Positions 16,249 through 25,451 of a DNA stretch of 27,500 nt are shown in pieces. The DNA is taken from positions 1-27,500 of the forward strand of contig RPFO01002235.1 of the NCBI GenBank assembly GCA_009746045.1. Direction: 5' to 3'. The translations under genes and the position numbers were made by a program. Source of the stretch: Mesostigma viride. Taxonomy: Eukaryota; Streptophyta; Mesostigmatophyceae; Mesostigmatales; Mesostigmataceae. Below the pieces are notes generated by a model. The model was not told the origin of the DNA and did no database searches. It saw nothing but the letters and a program-made list of their open reading frames with translations. Positions within the stretch are counted from its first letter, which is position 1. Each line of letters begins with the position of its first letter.

Positions 16249-19179
16249 TCAAAACTCGACGCCACCGAAGTGGCGCCGGAAAGCCGCTGGGTCAAAACCC
16301 AGGGCCTGAGCCCAGAGGGCGGGTGGGATGTCGCGCCCCAGGAGGCTGCGGTGGAGGCCAATGTAGCGCGTGACCGAGAGGGCCGAAGCCCACCGGCCGC
16401 GCAGCTGGATGGCCTCCGGCGACTCGCCAGCGATGGCGTCGTGCGTCGCCCCCCCATGCCGGAGGCTGTGAAAAGAAAACATCCCTGGGATGCTCATGCG
16501 GGCCTGCACAGCCTCCCACTGCTGCCTAGCCTGGCTGTACGTTAAGCCTCGAAAGAGGAGTGCATCCGGGGGCTGGCCAGCCGTCAGACGTCGCAGGAGC
16601 CACAAAGAAAGTGGATCCCGGACGAGGACGTGCTGGGCCGCCCCCTGCGCAGTTTTGGGGTTGCGCAGCACAAGGGCACCGACCATGGGCCCTGGCTCGA
16701 GAAGGGGGTGGCCGGGATGAGCCACATCCCGAACCCGCAGCCCTAGCGCCTCGCTAATGCGTAAATACTGCTGGAAAGCAATAATAATCAACGCACTCAA
16801 ATGCACCTGTCGACGTGAAACTAGCAACAGGGCAGTGAAATAGCAAAGGCGCCAGGGCATAGGCGGAGGGCTGACAGCCGGAACAAGCCGCTGCCAACCT
16901 GCTAGCAGGCGGTCCGCCAGTACCCAATTCCGAACAATGTCGGGGTAGTACAGGTGCAGACAGGCCTTGGCATGCTGGCATAAGGTACGCCCCCGCCCGC
17001 CTCTGGCATGGTAGACAGCAGAAATCCACTCACAGAAAATGGCTTCGGCGTCAGCTGGGTCGACAGGGCCAGGTGGCGCCCACGCCACGTAGACAGCCGC
17101 CGCACGTCGGTACGCTGGCAAGGTAGACACAGGGTTGACTGTGCCCTCCAAAAGTGCCAAGTCCCGAGGGCGTCGCGCCCCCTCAGGCCCAGGGTTGGGA
17201 TGCACGTCACCACACCGGGTCAAGTCAGGAACCCAAGCGCCACGCCGACTGGCCTTGTCAGCTGGGTTGTGGTCGGTAGCCACCCAGACCCAGTGGCTCT
17301 GCATGTCGCCAGCCAGTGACAGAGCGCAGTAGCGTCGAACCAGCTGGTTGAGACGGTAGGAAGACGACCGCCCTCTGACAAACGCCCCCACCACAGCACT
17401 GGAGTCTACGAGCCGGACGACTCGCTTACCCCGACACGCCTTGGTCCGGCACGACCACTCGACCCCCTGTGTCGCAGCAATCGCCTCCTTGACGTTGATG
17501 TGGTTAGGCTGCCCCCGCCACCGGTAGGACAGTGCCGTACGCCAGTGGCCACTATCCAGCAGGCTGTAGTCCCCCTCCTCCATGCGCTCCAGGTCCCAGT
17601 CCTCCCCAGACGTTAAAGCTGTCGTCCGCCACCCCCGCGCTTCGCGCCGGGTCGCCAGCCGGGCACAATCGGCCCCAGGCAGGTCCCTGTAGACCACCCC
17701 ACCGCCGGAGCCGCTCGCATCACTTGCGACGACCCGGTCAGAAAGGGGCCGGGCCCTGGCCGCCCTCAAAAAGGGGGCCAGGTCGATCGCCGCCTGAAGC
17801 TCCTGGCGGGCCCCCGCAGGGAGGCGCCAGCGGCGCCCAGGCAGGGAGGCATTCATGGCTGCTAGCAGCCGGTACGTCTCAGACCACACCGAAAGCATGG
17901 GGCGGCACAGCAGATGCATCCACACCCACTTCCCAAGCACAGAACTAAGTTCGCGGTAGTATGTAAACCCGCGATCTAAGATTCTATGAGTAGCGGCGAT
18001 AACTGCCACCACACGCTCAGGAACAGGCACCACGTCACCATCCCTTTGGTGAATGACCCCCACCGCCTGCACACCAGTCTGCTCTGCTGTCGCCCGTACC
18101 ACCTTGTCAGACTTCTGCACCAGCCCAACAGCGGCGTAGGCAGCCTGAACACGATCTAGCTGCTGATTCACCCCATCCACCGACGCACAGTGGGTGAAAT
18201 GGAGGTCATCGATCGTCACAGCATGCATACCTTCCAGATCCTGCCGAGATTCGAAGCACGGCGAGGGCGCCAAGGGCGCAGCAGGGTCCTCCTCCAGCCT
18301 CAGCCGGACGGTCTCCCCCGCCTCGTTGGCCTCCGCCACCAGGATCAGCGCGGACATGTTGATGCTCAGCCCACGACTAGCCTCCAACGGCGGCTTGGGG
18401 CCACAGCGGTACAACACAGACTGATGCACACACTGGGCCACCGCGACGGCCAGCTTGTTGCCCATTGGCCAGCACAACATCCACGGCCACACCTTCCGAC
18501 GAGCCCCACTCAGGCCCACCAGATCCGACCACACCGGCATCCACGCACAGTACCGCCGCATCCAAACTGGCAGGCGGAGTCTGTTGTAGTACGAATCCAA
18601 ATCTGATACGCCCCCAAAAACATCCTCCCCAGCGCGCGTGGGCAAATCGCAAATCACGCCAAGGTGTGGTAAAAAAGCGGGCATAGGATCAGGTAGTGGC
18701 ATGTTGCCACGCCGGTTGTCCACAATCAGCCGTATACGGCCGTCGGGCTTTCCGACCCCAAAAGTACCGTTCACCATAGGCGGCTCCTCCTCAAAAAATC
18801 CACCCAAAATCCCCCTCTCCACACACACCGTGCAAACCCGCGCGAACTCCTCCATGCTACACCCCCGCGAGATCCGCATCGACTTCTGCAAGATCCGCTC
18901 TGCTGGGCTCAGCGTCCGTACCATCCTACTCTCATCATTCAAAATTGCTCCCCAAGAGGGGGGTAGTAAGTTCAGCACATCCACTTGGCCACCTTCCCCC
19001 GGACCAGGCAAAGCCAAGCGTGCGGCCACTAACGGTTCGTAAGGGGCTCCTTCAGCATATTCACCCCCATCCACTACAGATCCTGCCATTGCCGCTACGG
19101 AACCACCGTTCCGGCGGACAAAGGACCTGCAAGCATCATCGATCCCATCTAGGGCCGCCTGCTGCAGAGGCCCGGGCAC
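16249..19179 (-). CDS. ORF2 of the TOC1-like element: reverse transcriptase - RNase H - 2A-like - tyrosine recombinase
   Basis: 976 codons from GTG 19179. RT: GKPDGRIRLIVDNRRGN (143-159), motif A VSDLDSYYNRL (D193/D195) and motif C TIDDLHF (D324-D325). RNase H: VVASDASGSGGG (D487), E565, VDSSAVVGAF (D592) and TDHNPADKASR (D636). A 2A-like GDVHPNPGP lies at 657-665. Tyrosine recombinase: YLRISEAL (R807), K842, HSLRHGG (H904, R907), W930 and the nucleophile Y939 in VTRYIG. All catalytic residues appear present, so the protein looks functional. Replication and integration would use RT/RNase H and then recombination of a circular DNA. No ATG opens this frame: it is open up to 19236 across a G12 run (19221-19210 on minus), and ATG 19283 lies in another frame just upstream. 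The true start may need a -1 slip there or a missing base. Confidence 0.92.
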   Translation of the reverse strand: MPGPLQQAALDGIDDACRSFVRRNGGSVAAMAGSVVDGGEYAEGAPYEPLVAARLALPGPGEGGQVDVLNLLPPSWGAILNDESRMVRTLSPAERILQKSMRISRGCSMEEFARVCTVCVERGILGGFFEEEPPMVNGTFGVGKPDGRIRLIVDNRRGNMPLPDPMPAFLPHLGVICDLPTRAGEDVFGGVSDLDSYYNRLRLPVWMRRYCAWMPVWSDLVGLSGARRKVWPWMLCWPMGNKLAVAVAQCVHQSVLYRCGPKPPLEASRGLSINMSALILVAEANEAGETVRLRLEEDPAAPLAPSPCFESRQDLEGMHAVTIDDLHFTHCASVDGVNQQLDRVQAAYAAVGLVQKSDKVVRATAEQTGVQAVGVIHQRDGDVVPVPERVVAVIAATHRILDRGFTYYRELSSVLGKWVWMHLLCRPMLSVWSETYRLLAAMNASLPGRRWRLPAGARQELQAAIDLAPFLRAARARPLSDRVVASDASGSGGGVVYRDLPGADCARLATRREARGWRTTALTSGEDWDLERMEEGDYSLLDSGHWRTALSYRWRGQPNHINVKEAIAATQGVEWSCRTKACRGKRVVRLVDSSAVVGAFVRGRSSSYRLNQLVRRYCALSLAGDMQSHWVWVATDHNPADKASRRGAWVPDLTRCGDVHPNPGPEGARRPRDLALLEGTVNPVSTLPAYRRAAAVYVAWAPPGPVDPADAEAIFCEWISAVYHARGGRGRTLCQHAKACLHLYYPDIVRNWVLADRLLAGWQRLVPAVSPPPMPWRLCYFTALLLVSRRQVHLSALIIIAFQQYLRISEALGLRVRDVAHPGHPLLEPGPMVGALVLRNPKTAQGAAQHVLVRDPLSLWLLRRLTAGQPPDALLFRGLTYSQARQQWEAVQARMSIPGMFSFHSLRHGGATHDAIAGESPEAIQLRGRWASALSVTRYIGLHRSLLGRDIPPALWAQALGFDPAAFRRHFGGVEF
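17185..17211 (-). other. 2A-like ribosome-skipping motif GDVHPNPGP in ORF2
   Basis: Residues 657-665, preceded by DLTRC. They match the 2A consensus D-(V/I)-E-x-N-P-G-P except His for Glu. The motif lies between the last RNase H motif (636-645) and the start of the recombinase region. The same motif is at 22087-22113. Confidence 0.6.
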
Positions 19180-19455
19180 ACGGGCTGAATCTACAGCAGG
19201 CGGGTCTCGCCCCCCCCCCCCATCCAGTTTAACGCCCTAACCGTCTGACAGGCTAGTGTGCGAGCATTAAAAGCCCGACTCATCCTATCGCGCCTACGGC
19301 CTGAGCGTACCTGCTGCCACCAGTCACGAGGTGGCAGGGGTGCTGGAAGAGGTAGTGGAAGAAGGCACCGCTCCCTCACTTGTTGTTGTTGGACGGGCCG
19401 CCCTGCCCCTTCTTGCCGGGACCCTGCTCCAGCTTGTGCTGCAGCTTCCCCATGC

Positions 19456-20478
19456 TCATCGCCGCCCGCACCGCCGGAGACGCCAGCATTGCTCCACCCT
19501 CCTGGAATGGCAGCATTGCCGACGGCGTCCCCTTCCACCCGTCGACCCCACATCCACCAGCTGGCATGCCGTGATCAGCTTTGCCAGGTACTCGGCTGCT
19601 GCCAGCTCCAGAATTACTTCGGAGCGTGGCGTGGCCCAGTAGCCAAATTCTGTCACCATCGTGTCCAGAATTCCTGCCATCTGCAGGAGCAGCATCCGCC
19701 TCTCCCCGCTGGCTGAGCTGCCGTGCATCGTCAGCATTAACGATGCACGGATGGACTTCCCCCCCACGCTCTCCGCGTAGTCCAGCATTCCCGGCAGCAC
19801 CGCCTCCAGCATGTTGCTCACCAGCACCGGCACTGCATGCCCACTCAGCGCCACCCCCTTCGTGCGCGCCAGCCTGCCAGCAGTCGTCGCTGCGGCTGGG
19901 CTTGCAGCTGCTGGAGTCTTTGCCTGGTCCAGCAGCTTCGACATAGCCGATATTAGGTCGCCAATATCTCCGCCAGTGCGGGCGTTGCCCGGCCGGGATG
20001 GAAGCCCTCCAGCTGGCGTTGCATAGCCCGTCTCGGTCCCCAGCAGCCGACCTAGGTTTCGGTCCAGGTCCGCCACAGCCTGGTCGATCGCCCCAGGAGC
20101 GCCATCGTCCTCCCCAGCGCCCGCTCCACCATGCCCCGCCCCTCCGCTTCCACCTGCCGAAGGGGGAACACCCCCCGTTCCCACCGCACCTGCTGACACT
20201 GGTGGGTCCGGCTCTGCAATAGCCTCCCCCAGTTGCGCTGCTAGCACATCGGCCAGGGCCTCCTCCCCATCCCAGTCGCTGACAAACCCCCGTTCCTCCA
20301 GGACGTCCATGACGTTCTTGGCACGCCCCGGAGTGAGCTTCTGGATCCGCTCTAGCCAGTTCCCCTCCCCTAGGATCTTCTGAACCGCAGTGGCGGCCTC
20401 CTTTGGGGTGCATCCCTCCTTGGCTGCTTGCTTGAGTTTCGCTAGGAAATTCCGGTCTGGGGCTGTCACTGTGGACAT
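19456..20478 (-). CDS. ORF1 (gag-like) of the TOC1-like element, uninterrupted copy
   Basis: 340 codons from ATG 20478, about 120 bp after the TATA box of A1. The N-terminal about 95 residues are charged and helical (KLKQAAKEGCTPKEAATAVQ, then an acidic stretch), followed by a Gly/Ala-rich linker (about 98-190) and a hydrophobic helical C-terminal domain (about 195-325). No zinc knuckle is seen. A structural nucleocapsid role is inferred from position only. The final about 25 residues are Arg/Cys-rich and unlike the rest. In the -1 frame, entered near C4 19546-19549, the sequence reads on sensibly (SAMLPFQEGGAMLASPAV, ending GGPSNNNK) to TGA at 19376. The natural C-terminus may therefore be there, by frameshifting or because a base is missing. 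The G6 run (C6 on plus, 20171-20176) keeps this copy open where the two others break. Confidence 0.75.
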   Translation of the reverse strand: MSTVTAPDRNFLAKLKQAAKEGCTPKEAATAVQKILGEGNWLERIQKLTPGRAKNVMDVLEERGFVSDWDGEEALADVLAAQLGEAIAEPDPPVSAGAVGTGGVPPSAGGSGGAGHGGAGAGEDDGAPGAIDQAVADLDRNLGRLLGTETGYATPAGGLPSRPGNARTGGDIGDLISAMSKLLDQAKTPAAASPAAATTAGRLARTKGVALSGHAVPVLVSNMLEAVLPGMLDYAESVGGKSIRASLMLTMHGSSASGERRMLLLQMAGILDTMVTEFGYWATPRSEVILELAAAEYLAKLITACQLVDVGSTGGRGRRRQCCHSRRVEQCWRLRRCGRR

Positions 20479-20550
20479 GGTAGGTTATGTATACTGCTTG
20501 ATGTGTTATCTTGCGTTTTGTTTTTTGTGTTGTGGTCACGTGAGGTTCTC

Positions 20551-20760
20551 AGGCAAAAGAAAACAACCTGCTTCCCTAGAATGGAAGCCCACCCTTTATA
20601 GCAACCACCTCTCCAGCCAACCCCTACCTGGGTGGCTGGGGTACGGGTGCCAGCACAAAAAATATTTTTTCTAAAATTATTTTTTCTTTTGGTGCTATAC
20701 GGCGTTGCATTCTCCGCTCAGCAGGTTAGTCATAGATAAAATGAGCATAGCTCACCAAAT
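20551..20760 (-). repeat. Shared A repeat: A2 of the upstream unit and A1 of the downstream unit
   Basis: One 210-bp A sits between B1 of the upstream unit (20761-20955) and the ORF1 leader of the downstream unit. Two independent adjacent insertions would have left A2-B2 followed by a separate A1. Confidence 0.88.
20594..20600 (-). promoter_or_regulatory. TATA box in the shared A repeat
   Basis: TATAAAG on the minus strand, about 116 bp before the ORF1 ATG at 20478. Likely promoter of the downstream unit. Confidence 0.5.
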
Positions 20761-20955
20761 CCATTTCTGGCCTTGCCTTGCTTTGCATGCATCACCACAA
20801 AACATCAAATTTATTACAATATGTGTGCTAGCTCTATACGGTGGAATAACACAGACATGTCTACCAGATGGCAACACGGCCATCTGTATGCTAGGGTGAG
20901 CACACTATGTGAATGTGCAGGGCCAGCCCACAGCAGCTGTGCCCCTGCTCTACCC
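20761..20955 (-). repeat. B1 repeat of the upstream unit
   Basis: 195 bp, the same as 15859-16053 by reading. It is joined to the shared A exactly as a B-A circle junction would be. Confidence 0.87.
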
Positions 20956-21150
20956 ACATCTCCTTACATGGCTAACAGCCGAAAATACGTAGGACATGCA
21001 AAAAAGAAAACTTAAACTACCTAGCTATGGGGGTACTTTGTCCCAACCCAGGTTCACCCTCGGGTTAGTTAAACCATTTCCCCCCTGACCTCCCACACAA
21101 GGGTGAGGTCAGTTGATAGCTAAAAGACGAGAGGTAAAAACAGGAGGACG

Positions 21151-24081
21151 TCAAAACTCGACGCCACCGAAGTGGCGCCGGAAAGCCGCTGGGTCAAAAC
21201 CCAGGGCCTGAGCCCAGAGGGCGGGTGGGATGTCGCGCCCCAGGAGGCTGCGGTGGAGGCCAATGTAGCGCGTGACCGAGAGGGCCGAAGCCCACCGGCC
21301 GCGCAGCTGGATGGCCTCCGGCGACTCGCCAGCGATGGCGTCGTGCGTCGCCCCCCCATGCCGGAGGCTGTGAAAAGAAAACATCCCTGGGATGCTCATG
21401 CGGGCCTGCACAGCCTCCCACTGCTGCCTAGCCTGGCTGTACGTTAAGCCTCGAAAGAGGAGTGCATCCGGGGGCTGGCCAGCCGTCAGACGTCGCAGGA
21501 GCCACAAAGAAAGTGGATCCCGGACGAGGACGTGCTGGGCCGCCCCCTGCGCAGTTTTGGGGTTGCGCAGCACAAGGGCACCGACCATGGGCCCTGGCTC
21601 GAGAAGGGGGTGGCCGGGATGAGCCACATCCCGAACCCGCAGCCCTAGCGCCTCGCTAATGCGTAAATACTGCTGGAAAGCAATAATAATCAACGCACTC
21701 AAATGCACCTGTCGACGTGAAACTAGCAACAGGGCAGTGAAATAGCAAAGGCGCCAGGGCATAGGCGGAGGGCTGACAGCCGGAACAAGCCGCTGCCAAC
21801 CTGCTAGCAGGCGGTCCGCCAGTACCCAATTCCGAACAATGTCGGGGTAGTACAGGTGCAGACAGGCCTTGGCATGCTGGCATAAGGTACGCCCCCGCCC
21901 GCCTCTGGCATGGTAGACAGCAGAAATCCACTCACAGAAAATGGCTTCGGCGTCAGCTGGGTCGACAGGGCCAGGTGGCGCCCACGCCACGTAGACAGCC
22001 GCCGCACGTCGGTACGCTGGCAAGGTAGACACAGGGTTGACTGTGCCCTCCAAAAGTGCCAAGTCCCGAGGGCGTCGCGCCCCCTCAGGCCCAGGGTTGG
22101 GATGCACGTCACCACACCGGGTCAAGTCAGGAACCCAAGCGCCACGCCGACTGGCCTTGTCAGCTGGGTTGTGGTCGGTAGCCACCCAGACCCAGTGGCT
22201 CTGCATGTCGCCAGCCAGTGACAGAGCGCAGTAGCGTCGAACCAGCTGGTTGAGACGGTAGGAAGACGACCGCCCTCTGACAAACGCCCCCACCACAGCA
22301 CTGGAGTCTACGAGCCGGACGACTCGCTTACCCCGACACGCCTTGGTCCGGCACGACCACTCGACCCCCTGTGTCGCAGCAATCGCCTCCTTGACGTTGA
22401 TGTGGTTAGGCTGCCCCCGCCACCGGTAGGACAGTGCCGTACGCCAGTGGCCACTATCCAGCAGGCTGTAGTCCCCCTCCTCCATGCGCTCCAGGTCCCA
22501 GTCCTCCCCAGACGTTAAAGCTGTCGTCCGCCACCCCCGCGCTTCGCGCCGGGTCGCCAGCCGGGCACAATCGGCCCCAGGCAGGTCCCTGTAGACCACC
22601 CCACCGCCGGAGCCGCTCGCATCACTTGCGACGACCCGGTCAGAAAGGGGCCGGGCCCTGGCCGCCCTCAAAAAGGGGGCCAGGTCGATCGCCGCCTGAA
22701 GCTCCTGGCGGGCCCCCGCAGGGAGGCGCCAGCGGCGCCCAGGCAGGGAGGCATTCATGGCTGCTAGCAGCCGGTACGTCTCAGACCACACCGAAAGCAT
22801 GGGGCGGCACAGCAGATGCATCCACACCCACTTCCCAAGCACAGAACTAAGTTCGCGGTAGTATGTAAACCCGCGATCTAAGATTCTATGAGTAGCGGCG
22901 ATAACTGCCACCACACGCTCAGGAACAGGCACCACGTCACCATCCCTTTGGTGAATGACCCCCACCGCCTGCACACCAGTCTGCTCTGCTGTCGCCCGTA
23001 CCACCTTGTCAGACTTCTGCACCAGCCCAACAGCGGCGTAGGCAGCCTGAACACGATCTAGCTGCTGATTCACCCCATCCACCGACGCACAGTGGGTGAA
23101 ATGGAGGTCATCGATCGTCACAGCATGCATACCTTCCAGATCCTGCCGAGATTCGAAGCACGGCGAGGGCGCCAAGGGCGCAGCAGGGTCCTCCTCCAGC
23201 CTCAGCCGGACGGTCTCCCCCGCCTCGTTGGCCTCCGCCACCAGGATCAGCGCGGACATGTTGATGCTCAGCCCACGACTAGCCTCCAACGGCGGCTTGG
23301 GGCCACAGCGGTACAACACAGACTGATGCACACACTGGGCCACCGCGACGGCCAGCTTGTTGCCCATTGGCCAGCACAACATCCACGGCCACACCTTCCG
23401 ACGAGCCCCACTCAGGCCCACCAGATCCGACCACACCGGCATCCACGCACAGTACCGCCGCATCCAAACTGGCAGGCGGAGTCTGTTGTAGTACGAATCC
23501 AAATCTGATACGCCCCCAAAAACATCCTCCCCAGCGCGCGTGGGCAAATCGCAAATCACGCCAAGGTGTGGTAAAAAAGCGGGCATAGGATCAGGTAGTG
23601 GCATGTTGCCACGCCGGTTGTCCACAATCAGCCGTATACGGCCGTCGGGCTTTCCGACCCCAAAAGTACCGTTCACCATAGGCGGCTCCTCCTCAAAAAA
23701 TCCACCCAAAATCCCCCTCTCCACACACACCGTGCAAACCCGCGCGAACTCCTCCATGCTACACCCCCGCGAGATCCGCATCGACTTCTGCAAGATCCGC
23801 TCTGCTGGGCTCAGCGTCCGTACCATCCTACTCTCATCATTCAAAATTGCTCCCCAAGAGGGGGGTAGTAAGTTCAGCACATCCACTTGGCCACCTTCCC
23901 CCGGACCAGGCAAAGCCAAGCGTGCGGCCACTAACGGTTCGTAAGGGGCTCCTTCAGCATATTCACCCCCATCCACTACAGATCCTGCCATTGCCGCTAC
24001 GGAACCACCGTTCCGGCGGACAAAGGACCTGCAAGCATCATCGATCCCATCTAGGGCCGCCTGCTGCAGAGGCCCGGGCAC
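21151..24081 (-). CDS. ORF2 of the upstream unit (RT - RNase H - tyrosine recombinase)
   Basis: The 976 residues are the same as ORF2 at 16249-19179, including every catalytic motif, the 2A-like motif (22087-22113), the GTG start of the open frame and the G12 run (24123-24112). Having two intact copies argues for current or very recent activity, or for an assembly duplication. Confidence 0.9.
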   Translation of the reverse strand: MPGPLQQAALDGIDDACRSFVRRNGGSVAAMAGSVVDGGEYAEGAPYEPLVAARLALPGPGEGGQVDVLNLLPPSWGAILNDESRMVRTLSPAERILQKSMRISRGCSMEEFARVCTVCVERGILGGFFEEEPPMVNGTFGVGKPDGRIRLIVDNRRGNMPLPDPMPAFLPHLGVICDLPTRAGEDVFGGVSDLDSYYNRLRLPVWMRRYCAWMPVWSDLVGLSGARRKVWPWMLCWPMGNKLAVAVAQCVHQSVLYRCGPKPPLEASRGLSINMSALILVAEANEAGETVRLRLEEDPAAPLAPSPCFESRQDLEGMHAVTIDDLHFTHCASVDGVNQQLDRVQAAYAAVGLVQKSDKVVRATAEQTGVQAVGVIHQRDGDVVPVPERVVAVIAATHRILDRGFTYYRELSSVLGKWVWMHLLCRPMLSVWSETYRLLAAMNASLPGRRWRLPAGARQELQAAIDLAPFLRAARARPLSDRVVASDASGSGGGVVYRDLPGADCARLATRREARGWRTTALTSGEDWDLERMEEGDYSLLDSGHWRTALSYRWRGQPNHINVKEAIAATQGVEWSCRTKACRGKRVVRLVDSSAVVGAFVRGRSSSYRLNQLVRRYCALSLAGDMQSHWVWVATDHNPADKASRRGAWVPDLTRCGDVHPNPGPEGARRPRDLALLEGTVNPVSTLPAYRRAAAVYVAWAPPGPVDPADAEAIFCEWISAVYHARGGRGRTLCQHAKACLHLYYPDIVRNWVLADRLLAGWQRLVPAVSPPPMPWRLCYFTALLLVSRRQVHLSALIIIAFQQYLRISEALGLRVRDVAHPGHPLLEPGPMVGALVLRNPKTAQGAAQHVLVRDPLSLWLLRRLTAGQPPDALLFRGLTYSQARQQWEAVQARMSIPGMFSFHSLRHGGATHDAIAGESPEAIQLRGRWASALSVTRYIGLHRSLLGRDIPPALWAQALGFDPAAFRRHFGGVEF

Positions 24082-24277
24082 ACGGGCTGAATCTACAGCA
24101 GGCGGGTCTCGCCCCCCCCCCCCATCCAGTTTAACGCCCTAACCGTCTGACAGGCTAGTGTGCGAGCATTAAAAGCCCGACTCATCCTATCGCGCCTACG
24201 GCCTGAGCGTACCTGCTGCCACCAGTCACGAGGTGGCAGGGGTGCTGGAAGAGGTAGTGGAAGAAGGCACCGCTCCC

Positions 24278-25379
24278 TCACTTGTTGTTGTTGGACGGGC
24301 CGCCCTGCCCCTTCTTGCCGGGACCCTGCTCCAGCTTGTGCTGCAGCTTCCCCATGCTCATCGCCGCCCGCACCGCCGGAGACGCCAGCATTGCTCCACC
24401 CTCCTGGAATGGCAGCATTGCCGACGGCGTCCCCTTCCACCCGTCGACCCCACATCCACCAGCTGGCATGCCGTGATCAGCTTTGCCAGGTACTCGGCTG
24501 CTGCCAGCTCCAGAATTACTTCGGAGCGTGGCGTGGCCCAGTAGCCAAATTCTGTCACCATCGTGTCCAGAATTCCTGCCATCTGCAGGAGCAGCATCCG
24601 CCTCTCCCCGCTGGCTGAGCTGCCGTGCATCGTCAGCATTAACGATGCACGGATGGACTTCCCCCCCACGCTCTCCGCGTAGTCCAGCATTCCCGGCAGC
24701 ACCGCCTCCAGCATGTTGCTCACCAGCACCGGCACTGCATGCCCACTCAGCGCCACCCCCTTCGTGCGCGCCAGCCTGCCAGCAGTCGTCGCTGCGGCTG
24801 GGCTTGCAGCTGCTGGAGTCTTTGCCTGGTCCAGCAGCTTCGACATAGCCGATATTAGGTCGCCAATATCTCCGCCAGTGCGGGCGTTGCCCGGCCGGGA
24901 TGGAAGCCCTCCAGCTGGCGTTGCATAGCCCGTCTCGGTCCCCAGCAGCCGACCTAGGTTTCGGTCCAGGTCCGCCACAGCCTGGTCGATCGCCCCAGGA
25001 GCGCCATCGTCCTCCCCAGCGCCCGCTCCACCATGCCCCGCCCCTCCGCTTCCACCTGCCGAAGGGGGAACACCCCCGTTCCCACCGCACCTGCTGACAC
25101 TGGTGGGTCCGGCTCTGCAATAGCCTCCCCCAGTTGCGCTGCTAGCACATCGGCCAGGGCCTCCTCCCCATCCCAGTCGCTGACAAACCCCCGTTCCTCC
25201 AGGACGTCCATGACGTTCTTGGCACGCCCCGGAGTGAGCTTCTGGATCCGCTCTAGCCAGTTCCCCTCCCCTAGGATCTTCTGAACCGCAGTGGCGGCCT
25301 CCTTTGGGGTGCATCCCTCCTTGGCTGCTTGCTTGAGTTTCGCTAGGAAATTCCGGTCTGGGGCTGTCACTGTGGACAT
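24278..25379 (-). pseudogene. ORF1 of the upstream unit, frameshifted at a homopolymer
   Basis: ATG at 25379. The frame is lost at C5 25073-25077 (C6 in the sister copy) and stops at 24954-24956. ORF1 coding continues in the next frame to 24358, and in the third frame to TGA 24278 with the GGPSNNNK end. The single-base difference is the only one seen between the two units. It may be a real slippage mutation, a programmed site or a base-calling error. Confidence 0.7.
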
Positions 25380-25451
25380 GGTAGGTTATGTATACTGCTT
25401 GATGTGTTATCTTGCGTTTTGTTTTTTGTGTTGTGGTCACGTGAGGTTCTC

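Larger units (their letters stand above)
15430..20760 (-). mobile_element. Complete TOC1-like (DIRS order, PAT-like) retrotransposon
   Basis: Minus-strand order: A1 20760-20551, ORF1 20478-19456, ORF2 19179-16249, B1 16053-15859, A2 15858-15649, a 24-nt G4 spacer and B2 15624-15430. Split direct repeats plus a tyrosine recombinase define the PAT/TOC1 group. They exclude an ordinary LTR element (which has an integrase) and a classical DIRS1 element (which has inverted terminal repeats). Length is 5,331 bp, close to Chlamydomonas TOC1 (about 5.7 kb). The A1 repeat is shared with the upstream unit. The outer end abuts (CCAT)n with no visible target-site duplication, as expected for recombinase-mediated insertion. 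Confidence 0.88.

Noticed and set aside
17532-17948. Plus-strand ORFs antisense to ORF2 (also at 22434-22850, 18190-18606 and 23092-23508)
   Set aside because: GC-rich antisense shadows of a well-supported coding frame.
19376-20539. 387-codon minus-strand ORF overlapping ORF1
   Set aside because: Its first two thirds are the out-of-frame shadow of ORF1. Only its last about 60 codons may be real, as a -1 frame extension of ORF1.
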